NCBI GenBank assembly: GCA_949987705.1
Contig: OX465282.1
Location: 96,026,070 to 96,090,069, forward strand
Direction: 5' to 3'
Length of the DNA: 64,000 nt
Origin: Thereva unica
Taxonomy: Eukaryota; Arthropoda; Insecta; Diptera; Therevidae
The notes under the pieces are model-generated. The model did not search any database. It was not told the DNA's origin and saw only the letters and a program-made list of their open reading frames with translations. Of this stretch, positions 1 through 7,529 are shown in pieces. The position numbers were made by a program, and so were the translations under genes. Every line of letters starts with the position of its first letter. Position 1 is the stretch's first letter.

Positions 1-111
1 AGTACCGTTAACTCAAAAAATAACAAAAACAAAAAATTCACCTAAATTCATGGTCGCAAAAGTCATCGTACACTGTAAAATTTAATGAATAATGGCTTAA
101 AAAAGTTAATT

Positions 112-698
112 TTAATATTTTGTAGGACCTCCTTTAGCCTCTATAACTGCTTTGAGCCTTCGGGGCATTGATTCCACCAATTTTCTAGTGACTTCCAACG
201 ATATGTTCTGCCACTCCTGTTGAATTTTGGCTTTAAGCTGGTCCTTATTGGTAATATCGGTCGTCCTGATTCGTCGTTCTAATTCGTCCCAAAGATGCTC
301 AATGGGATTGAGGTCAGGTGATTGTGGCGGCGTTCCAAGAATATGCGGGCATCGTAGGGAGATCCATTGCATCACAAAGTGGGCCTTATGTTTGGGATCG
401 TTATCCTGTTGGAAATTAAAACAATCCCCTATTCCCATCTTTTCAGCACTAGGAATGAGATTGTCCTGTAGGATCTTCAAATAGGCTTTGGCATCCATTA
501 TGCCGTCGATAAAAGTTAATTTTCCGACTCCGGTCCAGGACATACAGCCCCAAACCATGACACCTCCACCTCCATGTTTGACCGTGGGAATGAGGTTCTT
601 TGAATGTAGAGCTTCCCCCTTCTTCCGCCATACTAAATTTCGACCATCCGACCCAAAAATATTAAATTTACTCTCGTCCGAGAAAATACATTTGGACC
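112..698 (-). pseudogene. Tc1 transposase, C-terminal half (left arm)
   Basis: This is the minus-strand C-terminal part of a DD34E-type Tc1 transposase, which would cut and paste the element at TA sites in the nucleus. Visible motifs in order are the first catalytic Asp (FSDESKFNIFG), the glycine-rich GGGGVMVWG box, the second Asp region (QQDNDPKHKAH) and the last acidic site in SPDLNPIEHLWDELE. The frame stays open into the other arm, but that upstream part is only antisense of the opposite copy. The DNA-binding HTH domains are missing, so no functional transposase is expected. The stop is at 112-114. Confidence 0.85.
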
Positions 699-699
699 A

Positions 700-1264
700 C
701 GAGAGTAAATTTAATATTTTTGGGTCGGATGGTCGAAATTTAGTATGGCGGAAGAAGGGGGAAGCTCTACATTCAAAGAACCTCATTCCCACGGTCAAAC
801 ATGGAGGTGGAGGTGTCATGGTTTGGGGCTGTATGTCCTGGACCGGAGTCGGAAAATTAACTTTTATCGACGGCATAATGGATGCCAAAGCCTATTTGAA
901 GATCCTACAGGACAATCTCATTCCTAGTGCTGAAAAGATGGGAATAGGGGATTGTTTTAATTTCCAACAGGATAACGATCCCAAACATAAGGCCCACTTT
1001 GTGATGCAATGGATCTCCCTACGATGCCCGCATATTCTTGGAACGCCGCCACAATCACCTGACCTCAATCCCATTGAGCATCTTTGGGACGAATTAGAAC
1101 GACGAATCAGGACGACCGATATTACCAATAAGGACCAGCTTAAAGCCAAAATTCAACAGGAGTGGCAGAACATATCGTTGGAAGTCACTAGAAAATTGGT
1201 GGAATCAATGCCCCGAAGGCTCAAAGCAGTTATAGAGGCTAAAGGAGGTCCTACAAAATATTAA
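700..1264 (+). pseudogene. Tc1 transposase, C-terminal half (right arm)
   Basis: This is a mirror copy of the left-arm fragment on the plus strand, apparently identical in protein from the ESKFNIFG motif to the stop. It carries the second Asp and final Glu motifs. The first catalytic Asp sits at the loop edge and is disturbed here, because the frame entering from the left reads antisense sequence. With its partner it forms an inverted pair whose transcript would fold into a hairpin of more than 600 bp. Confidence 0.85.
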
Positions 1265-1725
1265 AATTAACTTTTTTAAGCCATTATTCATTAAATTTTA
1301 CAGTGTACGATGACTTTTGCGACCATGAATTTAGGTGAATTTTTTGTTTTTGTTATTTTTTGAGTTAACGGTACTTTGGAAACCTAAAATTTTTTTAATG
1401 TACATAGTAGACATATGAAATAAAAGAACTGTATCATTAGATTTATTTTGTTTCTTTAAAGACAATAATTATTCACACATTCAATTCGAAGTCGCTACTG
1501 TACGATGACTTTTGCGACTGTCTGTACATATTTCAATAAGTTGGTTAATGTCCTAATGAAAATACTGCAATCCAGTGGCGTAAATAACACCCCCGCAAGC
1601 TCCGCAATGCGGGGGGCGCCAGCCAGTCATAGGCGCTCGCAGGCGCTGATAGACTCAGGGCTGATATGCAATCTTCATGAAGAGCGCCAGTCAATCATTG
1701 TATTGAGTGCCGAAAAAAATTGTCC

Positions 1726-2716
1726 TTTATTTATTTATTTATTTATTTGCCAAACAAGGCACTTAACAAAAACAGTTACAGATAAAAAAAATACATATTA
1801 ACATTAATAAGGAACATTGCAGTATTTAATATTTAAATATTAAACTAAGATCTAGGTCTATAATGTTAGTTAGAAGAGGACAATATGGAAATTAGTTTTC
1901 TTTTATAGGAACTTTTGTTAATTGAGGGAGAGAAACAGGACTCGTAGGAATTGAAGGTAATGCAGCACCTGTTAACGGGCTCGTTTCTAGCATATTCAGT
2001 GCGATGCGGGTACTCTTTAAGCAGTTTGGAATGTCTTGTTTGTCGAGTATCGTTAAATTTGATTGTGTCCGACAGGAACTGCACCTTGAGGTTATTGTTC
2101 AGGACATCCAGGGTAAAACAAGATATAAGCAATTTCCGTCTAAGGGATAGAGGCAAGAGATCAAGGATTTTGAGCCTGTCCTTATAGTGAGGAAGGTTGT
2201 GAAAATCCGAAGGATTATAGAGGTTCCTAAGCGCGAAAAGAAGGAACTTCTTTTGGACAGATTCTATTCGATTAATACTAATTTGAAATATAGGATCCCA
2301 GATCTGGCACGCATACTCAAGAATAGGACGGACCAATGAGCAAAACAAGGCTTTAGTAACCCAAACATTGTCGAATTCTTTAGCTCTTCTCTTGATAAAG
2401 CCCAACAGCTTGTTGGATCTAGCAATAATATTATCATAGTGTAAGTTAAAGTTTAACTTGCTGTCGAGGACAATGCCTAAATCAACAATGTGATCGACAC
2501 GATCCAAGACATTGTCATTGAGATAATAATTTTGCAGCTGTTTGTTTCTTTTCCTGGAGAAGGTAATTACGTGGCACTTACTGGTGTTAAGAAGAAGATT
2601 GTTAGTGGTGCACCAGTCTTGTAGTGAATTAAGTTTCGACTGTAAAAAGGATACATCAGTTTGAGACCTTATAGCACTATAAATTTTTAAATCATCGGCG
2701 TAAAAGAGGTGCGGAA
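1726..2716 (-). mobile_element. 5'-truncated LINE (same family as LINE B at 30-35 kb)
   Basis: The minus strand holds the last third of the LINE B reverse transcriptase. Similarity starts exactly at the codons before the YADD box (PHLFYADDLKIY) and continues to the stop near 1866 and the 3' UTR. It ends in a TTTATTTATTTA tract, the complement of the TAAA-type tail of the full copy. Protein differences from that copy are few (for example NALQ/NSLQ, RSLY/RNLY, SYAS/SYES). Abrupt 5' truncation is typical of target-primed reverse transcription. It interrupts the surrounding hAT element. Confidence 0.9.
1866..2716 (-). pseudogene. Reverse transcriptase C-terminal fragment of the truncated LINE
   Basis: This open frame begins inside the RT palm at the YADD active-site box and runs to the normal C-terminus. 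The frame reads upstream to 2768 only through non-LINE sequence, so those first residues are not part of the family. Without the endonuclease and the rest of RT it cannot act alone. Confidence 0.85.
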
Positions 2717-2880
2717 GACCGCTGTTGAAAATAGCATCAAAAGTTTTCATGATTAATGATTTTTCCATAGACTACAGATAAATGTGACCCCTAAGGACAT
2801 CCTCAGGGATTTCCCCATTCATCGTGGCATCCGGTGGTTGGGTTTTATTTTTATTGTCCCCTATCCCATGAAACCTCAGT

Positions 2881-2938
2881 TTCCAAATTCCAACCAGGCG
2901 TCACATAGTAGGCGCAGGCGCCTACTGTTAATTTGGAA
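2881..2938. repeat. Nested hairpin
   Basis: AGTAGGCGC at 2907-2915 and GCGCCTACT at 2918-2926 form a perfect 9-bp stem with a 2-nt loop. An outer pair, TTCCAAATT at 2881 and AATTTGGAA at 2930, encloses it. It lies inside the hAT element and may be a small secondary insertion or a subterminal structure. Confidence 0.6.
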
Positions 2939-3098
2939 AAATTTGATTGTAAAGCATAACTCGAGAAAGCCAGTCAGATCCAGTTTCCCAACTGATTCCG
3001 TTCAAAACCGTCGCGTATAGTAACACGTATCCCAATTTATTTAACGTTTTTTTAATTATATTTCGAAGAAAAACTGTGTTCTTACACGCTCATTTTAA

Positions 3099-3314
3099 AA
3101 TGGTTGGGAAAATCTGAAAAGAAAAAAAGAAATGCAAGAAAAGGTTAATAAGTTGCCAAAATTGGATACGTTTTGGGGGAAAAAAGACAAAGCTACAGTG
3201 CAGGCATCTGAAAGCCAAGATAGTGTTGCAGATAATATCACCTCACAAAAGAATGATGTAATTACTACTATTGAAAAAATCAATGTAGAAATATTTTCGC
3301 TTAGCGTTGTGTAG
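3099..3314 (+). pseudogene. Possible hAT transposase N-terminal remnant
   Basis: A short open frame without an upstream partner has a lysine/arginine-rich start (LKRKKKE) followed by NKLPKLDTFWG. This recalls the basic segment plus KLPKLTSFF-type motif at the N-terminus of ZMYM1-like hAT transposases. It stops after about 70 residues, so the catalytic domain is deleted. The family link rests on this short motif and the hAT-type element ends. Confidence 0.4.
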
Positions 3315-3725
3315 TTTCGTGTATATTTTTTTATGGGCTCATTTTTTCCTGAAGTTTTTCGTCGCTTGTACAAGTAGTTTTCTGTAGTTACAGGACTTTG
3401 TTGTACTCTATGTATTGAATTGAATTGAAAAGATTAATTTCGAAAAACCTCTTTTTTAAATCATCCCTAAAAAGTAATGAGTGTCGTGAAAAGGCGCCGT
3501 TATGGATTCTGCGGGGGGGGGCGCCTGCTTGCTTAGTTACGCTACTGCTGCAATCAAAAAGATTTAGTCCTTTCAAGAAATATAGAATTTTGTATTACTT
3601 CAAAAGAATCGAATTGCAACATCTAAGTTCTAAGTTTTCACTTCTATCGGCAGTCCCTATAACTGCCAATATTTTTTTTTAAATTACTGCATTTTCTACG
3701 AAACAAAGTTTTAGTGTTTTCTAGT

Positions 3726-4649
3726 TGTAATATATTCTGTTCTTTATATATATTTATTTGAGTATAACTTGCATGAGGACGTTCATCGGGTATTATAGTT
3801 TATTTAGTTTCTCCGGAATCCAACAATTTTTGCAATATGGTTTTCACAATGTTTATATTCTCTGTCGAATTTTTTAATAAAACTCCACAATTCTTTTCTT
3901 CAATTTATAATTTATCCACAATACTTTTCTTCAATTTATAAAACCAGTCCACAATTCTTTTCTTCAATTTATAAAACTAATCCACAATTCTTTTCTTCAA
4001 TTTATAATTTATAGGAAAATCCCGAACACCGCCGCCCGTTGTAACCGCCACGTTCAAAAATAGCACCTTTCCGGTTCGCGATTAAAAACCAACTCTGAGT
4101 TTTCCAGAAAAATTACTTTTTCTTACAAACTCAAAAACTCGCCATTTTCACAAAATCGCTCTCCATTCAAGAAAAACTGCGGATTTGGCAGTTCTCACGG
4201 GCGACTTTGACCTTCAATTTATTTAATTTTTGTTCGCACGTTAAGTGCCTATTTAGCGTTTCTCACACCTGAAGCGAGCGCGCAAATTATCTTATCAGAC
4301 AAAAGGAGTCATATTACCGGCACCGATTCGTCGTTCCCGTGTAGGGAAAATGTGCATGGTTGTAATAAACCGGTGCAATATGAGTTTTGGGATTTAATTT
4401 AAGTTTTGGACGTTTAATTTATTAAACTTGAACTTTTTGTTGGACCTTGAAAATGTTTGAGGAACGTGATTTTATTATTTAGGATTTGGGTTTTTTTTTA
4501 AATCTAATTTATTTTCCTTAGACTTTCTGCTCAACCTTGAAAATGGTTGAACAATGGGAAATGTACTTAGTTAGGCACAAAGGGCTAATTTTGGCTTTTA
4601 TACATATTTCCTTTATTGTAGTTTTTCGGCCTATTTTCAATACATAACA
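3726..4649 (-). repeat. LTR 1 (3' end of provirus unit 1)
   Basis: In element orientation it runs TGTTATGTATTG ... ATATATTACA, with TG/CA ends. It differs from the other two LTRs at two positions seen in its terminal 100 bp (a C for T near 3736 and an A for G near 3800). The polypurine tract abuts its inner edge at 4650. Confidence 0.92.
3884..4012. repeat. Four-copy tandem repeat inside the LTR
   Basis: A motif of about 27 bp (TCCACAATTCTTTTCTTCAA plus TTTATAA) recurs four times with short spacers of 4-7 bp. It is present in all three LTRs. Tandem repeats in LTR U3 regions often act as transcription-factor or insulator sites; that role is inferred here. Confidence 0.75.
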
Positions 4650-4664
4650 TTCCTTCCCCCTTGG
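4650..4664 (-). other. Polypurine tract, unit 1
   Basis: On the minus strand the purine-rich run AAGGGGGAAGGAA directly precedes the LTR TG. This is the expected primer for plus-strand DNA synthesis by the element's reverse transcriptase. Confidence 0.85.
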
Positions 4665-4669
4665 AGCAA

Positions 4670-4698
4670 GAGAATCGCTACGAAGTAAGGCGATTCTC
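4670..4698 (-). other. Stem-loop next to the polypurine tract, unit 1
   Basis: GAGAATCGC at 4670-4678 pairs perfectly with GCGATTCTC at 4690-4698 around an 11-nt loop. It lies about 6 bp from the polypurine tract and would form in the 3' part of the genomic RNA. Its function is unknown. Confidence 0.6.
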
Positions 4699-5353
4699 GT
4701 ACTCGAGGATTGAGGGGGTGGCCGTTGAAGAGTATACTTAAAGGGTGATAGCCACTAACATAGTGGTGTTAGCTAATAGGCATAGCTAAAGAAGAAGTGT
4801 AAAAATTCCTCACTCGAGCCAAAAATGTCTTGTTACGCGAATACCGATTATATATGTATTTTGGAAGGAGCGTTTTGTGCTAATTAAATTTTGTTATTGG
4901 TATTTTTGTTTTGTATAACATTATTATTATTATTTTTTGTTTTGAACCATATTAGGCCTTTTTTTTGTTTCAATCGTACCCTTTCGCCAAGCAAATAAAG
5001 CATTGTGGATTTGTGGAATTTGGTTTGCTTTAATATACTACTTAAATTTCTACTACTTTCATTTTCATTGACTTTGAAATAATGCTGTTTATTTAGATTA
5101 TTTATGAAATTCTCTCTTTTTCTTCTTTCTACATTTTCCTTACATCTAATTTTTCTTAGTTTATTATGTTTTGGTAAGTTTTGTTTATTTTATTGTTATA
5201 TTTTGTTTTATTGGAAATTTAACTTACATATTTCCTCTTAATTAACGTAATCATATTATTTTACCTTATTATTTATGTTTTTCTTCTTAGTTTATTATTA
5301 TATATTTTTCTCTCTTTTTTTTTTATATTGTGGAATTCGTTTTAACTTTGCTA
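4699..5353. other. AT-rich 3' untranslated region of unit 1
   Basis: About 650 bp lie between the env stop and the stem-loop. The stretch is T-rich on the plus strand, with no credible ORF. It is transcribed as the 3' part of the viral RNA. The same stretch recurs at 14595-15249. Confidence 0.7.
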
Positions 5354-7216
5354 TTAAGCTCTTTCACCTACTAATTGAACGGCCCTAGGTAGTGTCATGG
5401 AGCGAGTTCGGGGTCTTCTAGACAGACTTGGGGTAATGCACCGGGGTTGTGCGGCTTCCTGCCGGTCCTCCGTTTCCGTTTGTACAGTGGTTTTTCCCCC
5501 AAAGATTTTTTGCGTTACCTTCGATATCCGGAACAGTGCGTACAATATGAGTAGGATGAGGATCAGGCGACTGAGCGATATTGAGGTCAGCGACCATTGG
5601 TAGTGTTTTGGGTGCTGCCTATTTTGCTCCAGCTGATTCAATTGATTTAATATTTTATCCAATGGCACCGTACTTTCGTGCCATGAGTCAAATGCTCCCC
5701 GTTCCAGCACTAGCTGCGTCGAATTATGGATTCCATGGGATTCTATCGCGGATAGGGTGCTGCCGTTGAGACCTGCTAGTTTGGGGTTGCCCAACGGGAA
5801 GTAGTGGGGTTGTACTAATGATAGGGGTCGCCCTATGGTCCCTTGGTGGTATAAGGTGTGTTCCTGGATCTGAAGTTTACATGGCTGGATTAGAGTTAGG
5901 ATACCCAGCTGTTCGGTTCTTACTATTGCCAACTGATTTTCGCACGTTATGTGTATGGCTTGAGGGTTGGTAAAAGAGAATAACCATGTATTAGGCCTAT
6001 CCATTCTAATTAGTAAATTTTTCGGGGGTATTTGGACTCTTAGTGGGCATTCGACTTTTTCCCCCAGCGGGTTTAGTAGCATTTTCACGGTGCAGTCTTT
6101 CGTGAGGCCGGCTTGGGACAGTGGTGTGTTTAGTTCGCCTATGTAGGTGGACCCGTTTAGCTTATCCGTTATTTTAGCGAAGGAGTGTGTATTCTGGTGA
6201 TTGAGCAGCGTGTACACTTGAGTGGGGTAATGTATGGCTATGTGTGAGTGACCAACGTCCGGTACTACCGAAGGTCCTTTTCCGGTGTGAACCGGGTAGG
6301 GCCATATTTTGAAGTAACGTAGTTTGGGCAAATTGAAAATGGGTAAACTGATTCTGATTACCAATTTGTTCTGCAGCAGATGTGAATCCGTCTTGGCTAT
6401 TTTATATATTATCGGGAGGCACCTTCCGCATGAGTTTGTAGTCCGCTTGAGGATATCGGTTAAGGTGCGGGGCGAGACGAGTAGTGGGTGTACTTGATTA
6501 TTTTTTGCTGCCACTATTACGTCCATTAACGTCTGCTGTCTTGACTCTATTTCGATGACCAGTAGAAGAATGTTTGCTGTTATATCTTGTCTCAGCTGCA
6601 GTTTCTTGGTTTGTTCCGATATGGTTTGCATTTCGTTGATCTGATATGCAATTTGCTGTTGTCTGTCCATCAGTGCGGATAATGGCTTTTGCAGTTCTCT
6701 CAGGGTTGTATTCACCACACTAATTTGTTGCTTCTCGAGTTCTAGGAGTGTGGTTTGCCCGTTTTCCAATTCACTTAGTCTGCTGTATACTTCTTCCTCG
6801 TTTTGATGGTCCATCGTCCCGAATATATAATGCAGTCCCGCCCCTATTCCGTCGAAGAGAGACCGTTTCTGCCGATGTGGGCCAATTAGGTCACGTATTA
6901 CCCCAGTACGTCTTTTAATAGTTTCAATTACAGAATGGATATGTCGCTGTTGTGTTTGGCATATTTCTTGCGTCTCATTTTCTCCCTTGCATAACCTCAT
7001 TATTAAGTATTCCGCATGTTCAGCCACGCTCGTTTGATTGTCTATTTCGCTCAGATCGATTTCGGTAAAGATATTCCAATACTGGTGGTATAGCCATAGT
7101 TCTCCTATTTCCTCAAAGACTATACCTGTCTGGTTGAGAGGGTTAATTATGTAGGGGGGTCCGTTTGGCTGACCGGCGACGACTGCTAGTGTCAGTAGGA
7201 GCGTTATCAATTTCAT
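5354..7216 (-). CDS. env: Errantivirus envelope glycoprotein (Env), unit 1
   Basis: The 620-residue open product would be a type I membrane fusion glycoprotein, made in the secretory pathway and carried on particles. A hydrophobic signal peptide occupies residues 1-15. Several NxT/NxS glycosylation sites follow (for example NQT, NET). A furin-type RQKR site lies at 115-118, with a glycine-rich fusion-peptide-like stretch and the FGTMD motif typical of errantivirus Env just after it. A transmembrane segment sits at about 546-564, followed by a basic tail of about 56 residues. Length and layout match gypsy-group Env. The start at 7214-7216 has a CCGCCACC Kozak context and lies 12 nt after a strong splice acceptor, so a spliced subgenomic mRNA is expected. 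The frame is uninterrupted. Confidence 0.9.
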   Translation of the reverse strand: MKLITLLLTLAVVAGQPNGPPYIINPLNQTGIVFEEIGELWLYHQYWNIFTEIDLSEIDNQTSVAEHAEYLIMRLCKGENETQEICQTQQRHIHSVIETIKRRTGVIRDLIGPHRQKRSLFDGIGAGLHYIFGTMDHQNEEEVYSRLSELENGQTTLLELEKQQISVVNTTLRELQKPLSALMDRQQQIAYQINEMQTISEQTKKLQLRQDITANILLLVIEIESRQQTLMDVIVAAKNNQVHPLLVSPRTLTDILKRTTNSCGRCLPIIYKIAKTDSHLLQNKLVIRISLPIFNLPKLRYFKIWPYPVHTGKGPSVVPDVGHSHIAIHYPTQVYTLLNHQNTHSFAKITDKLNGSTYIGELNTPLSQAGLTKDCTVKMLLNPLGEKVECPLRVQIPPKNLLIRMDRPNTWLFSFTNPQAIHITCENQLAIVRTEQLGILTLIQPCKLQIQEHTLYHQGTIGRPLSLVQPHYFPLGNPKLAGLNGSTLSAIESHGIHNSTQLVLERGAFDSWHESTVPLDKILNQLNQLEQNRQHPKHYQWSLTSISLSRLILILLILYALFRISKVTQKIFGGKTTVQTETEDRQEAAQPRCITPSLSRRPRTRSMTLPRAVQLVGERA

Positions 7217-7228
7217 GGTGGCGGGGTT

Positions 7229-7245
7229 CTAAAAAAGGAGGTATT
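7229..7245 (-). other. Splice acceptor before env, unit 1
   Basis: The minus strand reads TACCTCCTTTTTTAG and then the env leader. This is a pyrimidine tract ending in AG (complement at 7229-7230), just upstream of the env ATG. Errantivirus Env is made from a spliced RNA. The donor was not assigned with confidence; a GGTGAGC near 12830 is a weak candidate. Confidence 0.65.
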
Positions 7246-7363
7246 GTTAGAATTGTTATCGTTGATAACTCTGTAGAGGGGCTCGGTTCGCCAACGTGGG
7301 TGGTTTGTATCGGGGTTTTGGATTTCTTTAATGGTACTAGAGTGTCGGTGGGGCTAGGACGAT

Positions 7364-7529
7364 TTATTCGTAGAAAAGCTTTAGGCGGTTATTATGCACC
7401 GTAGTTTGTCTGTTCCCGAGTTTGACAGTGGTGTTCACCGGGCCGGGGATGGCTATTACCGAGAATGGTCCTTTCCAGATGGGGGCCAGTTTGCCTTTTC
7501 GGTTTTCGCTTTTTATTAGGACTCGGTCA
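7364..7529 (-). pseudogene. Integrase C-terminal segment in a shifted frame, unit 1
   Basis: Just past the end of the main pol frame, another minus-strand frame encodes a segment starting VGDRVLIKSE, containing PIWKGPF and ending with RLKLFYE before a TAA at 7364-7366. The GPF module and the VGDRVL strand are typical of the integrase C-terminal domain of gypsy-type Pol. It is cut off from the rest of pol by a 1-nt type frame change near 7530-7545. The same break occurs in unit 2. Either the element lost an intact integrase tail before duplicating, or the source sequence has an error. Confidence 0.7.

Larger units (their letters stand above)
1..1524. mobile_element. Tc1-type transposon rearranged into a palindrome of two 3' halves
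   Basis: Positions 1-677 are the reverse complement of 699-1375 (each x pairs with 1376-x), leaving a 21-nt loop at 678-698. Both arms carry the C-terminal catalytic half of the same Tc1 transposase and neither carries the N-terminal half. A 20-nt direct repeat (TGTACGATGACTTTTGCGAC) lies at 1304-1323 and 1499-1518, and an inverted copy at 53-72. This is the IR/DR layout of some Tc1 elements. The right end is therefore near 1520-1524, with a TA at 1525-1526, and the left arm probably continues about 150 bp beyond the start of the window. The arms look almost undiverged, so the rearrangement is recent or conserved by conversion. An assembly fold-back is the main alternative. Confidence 0.85.
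1573..3547. mobile_element. hAT-type DNA transposon, deleted, with nested LINE
   Basis: The ends are inverted and similar: CAGTGGCGTAAATAAC at 1573, and on the minus strand from 3547 CAGTAGCGTAACTAAG. Both are followed by G-runs and GGCGCC. An exact 8-bp target duplication, CTGCAATC, flanks it (1565-1572 and 3548-3555), which is the hAT signature. Inside are a 5'-truncated LINE (about 1726-2716) and a short remnant (3099-3314) resembling the N-terminus of ZMYM-like hAT transposases. It is non-autonomous. The boundaries are seen directly; the hAT assignment follows from the TSD length and the CAGTGGCGTA termini. Confidence 0.75.

Noticed and set aside
488..700. Open frame running through the centre of the first Tc1 palindrome (and its mirror image)
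   Set aside because: The N-terminal part is simply antisense of the opposite arm; only the part after the loop is transposase.
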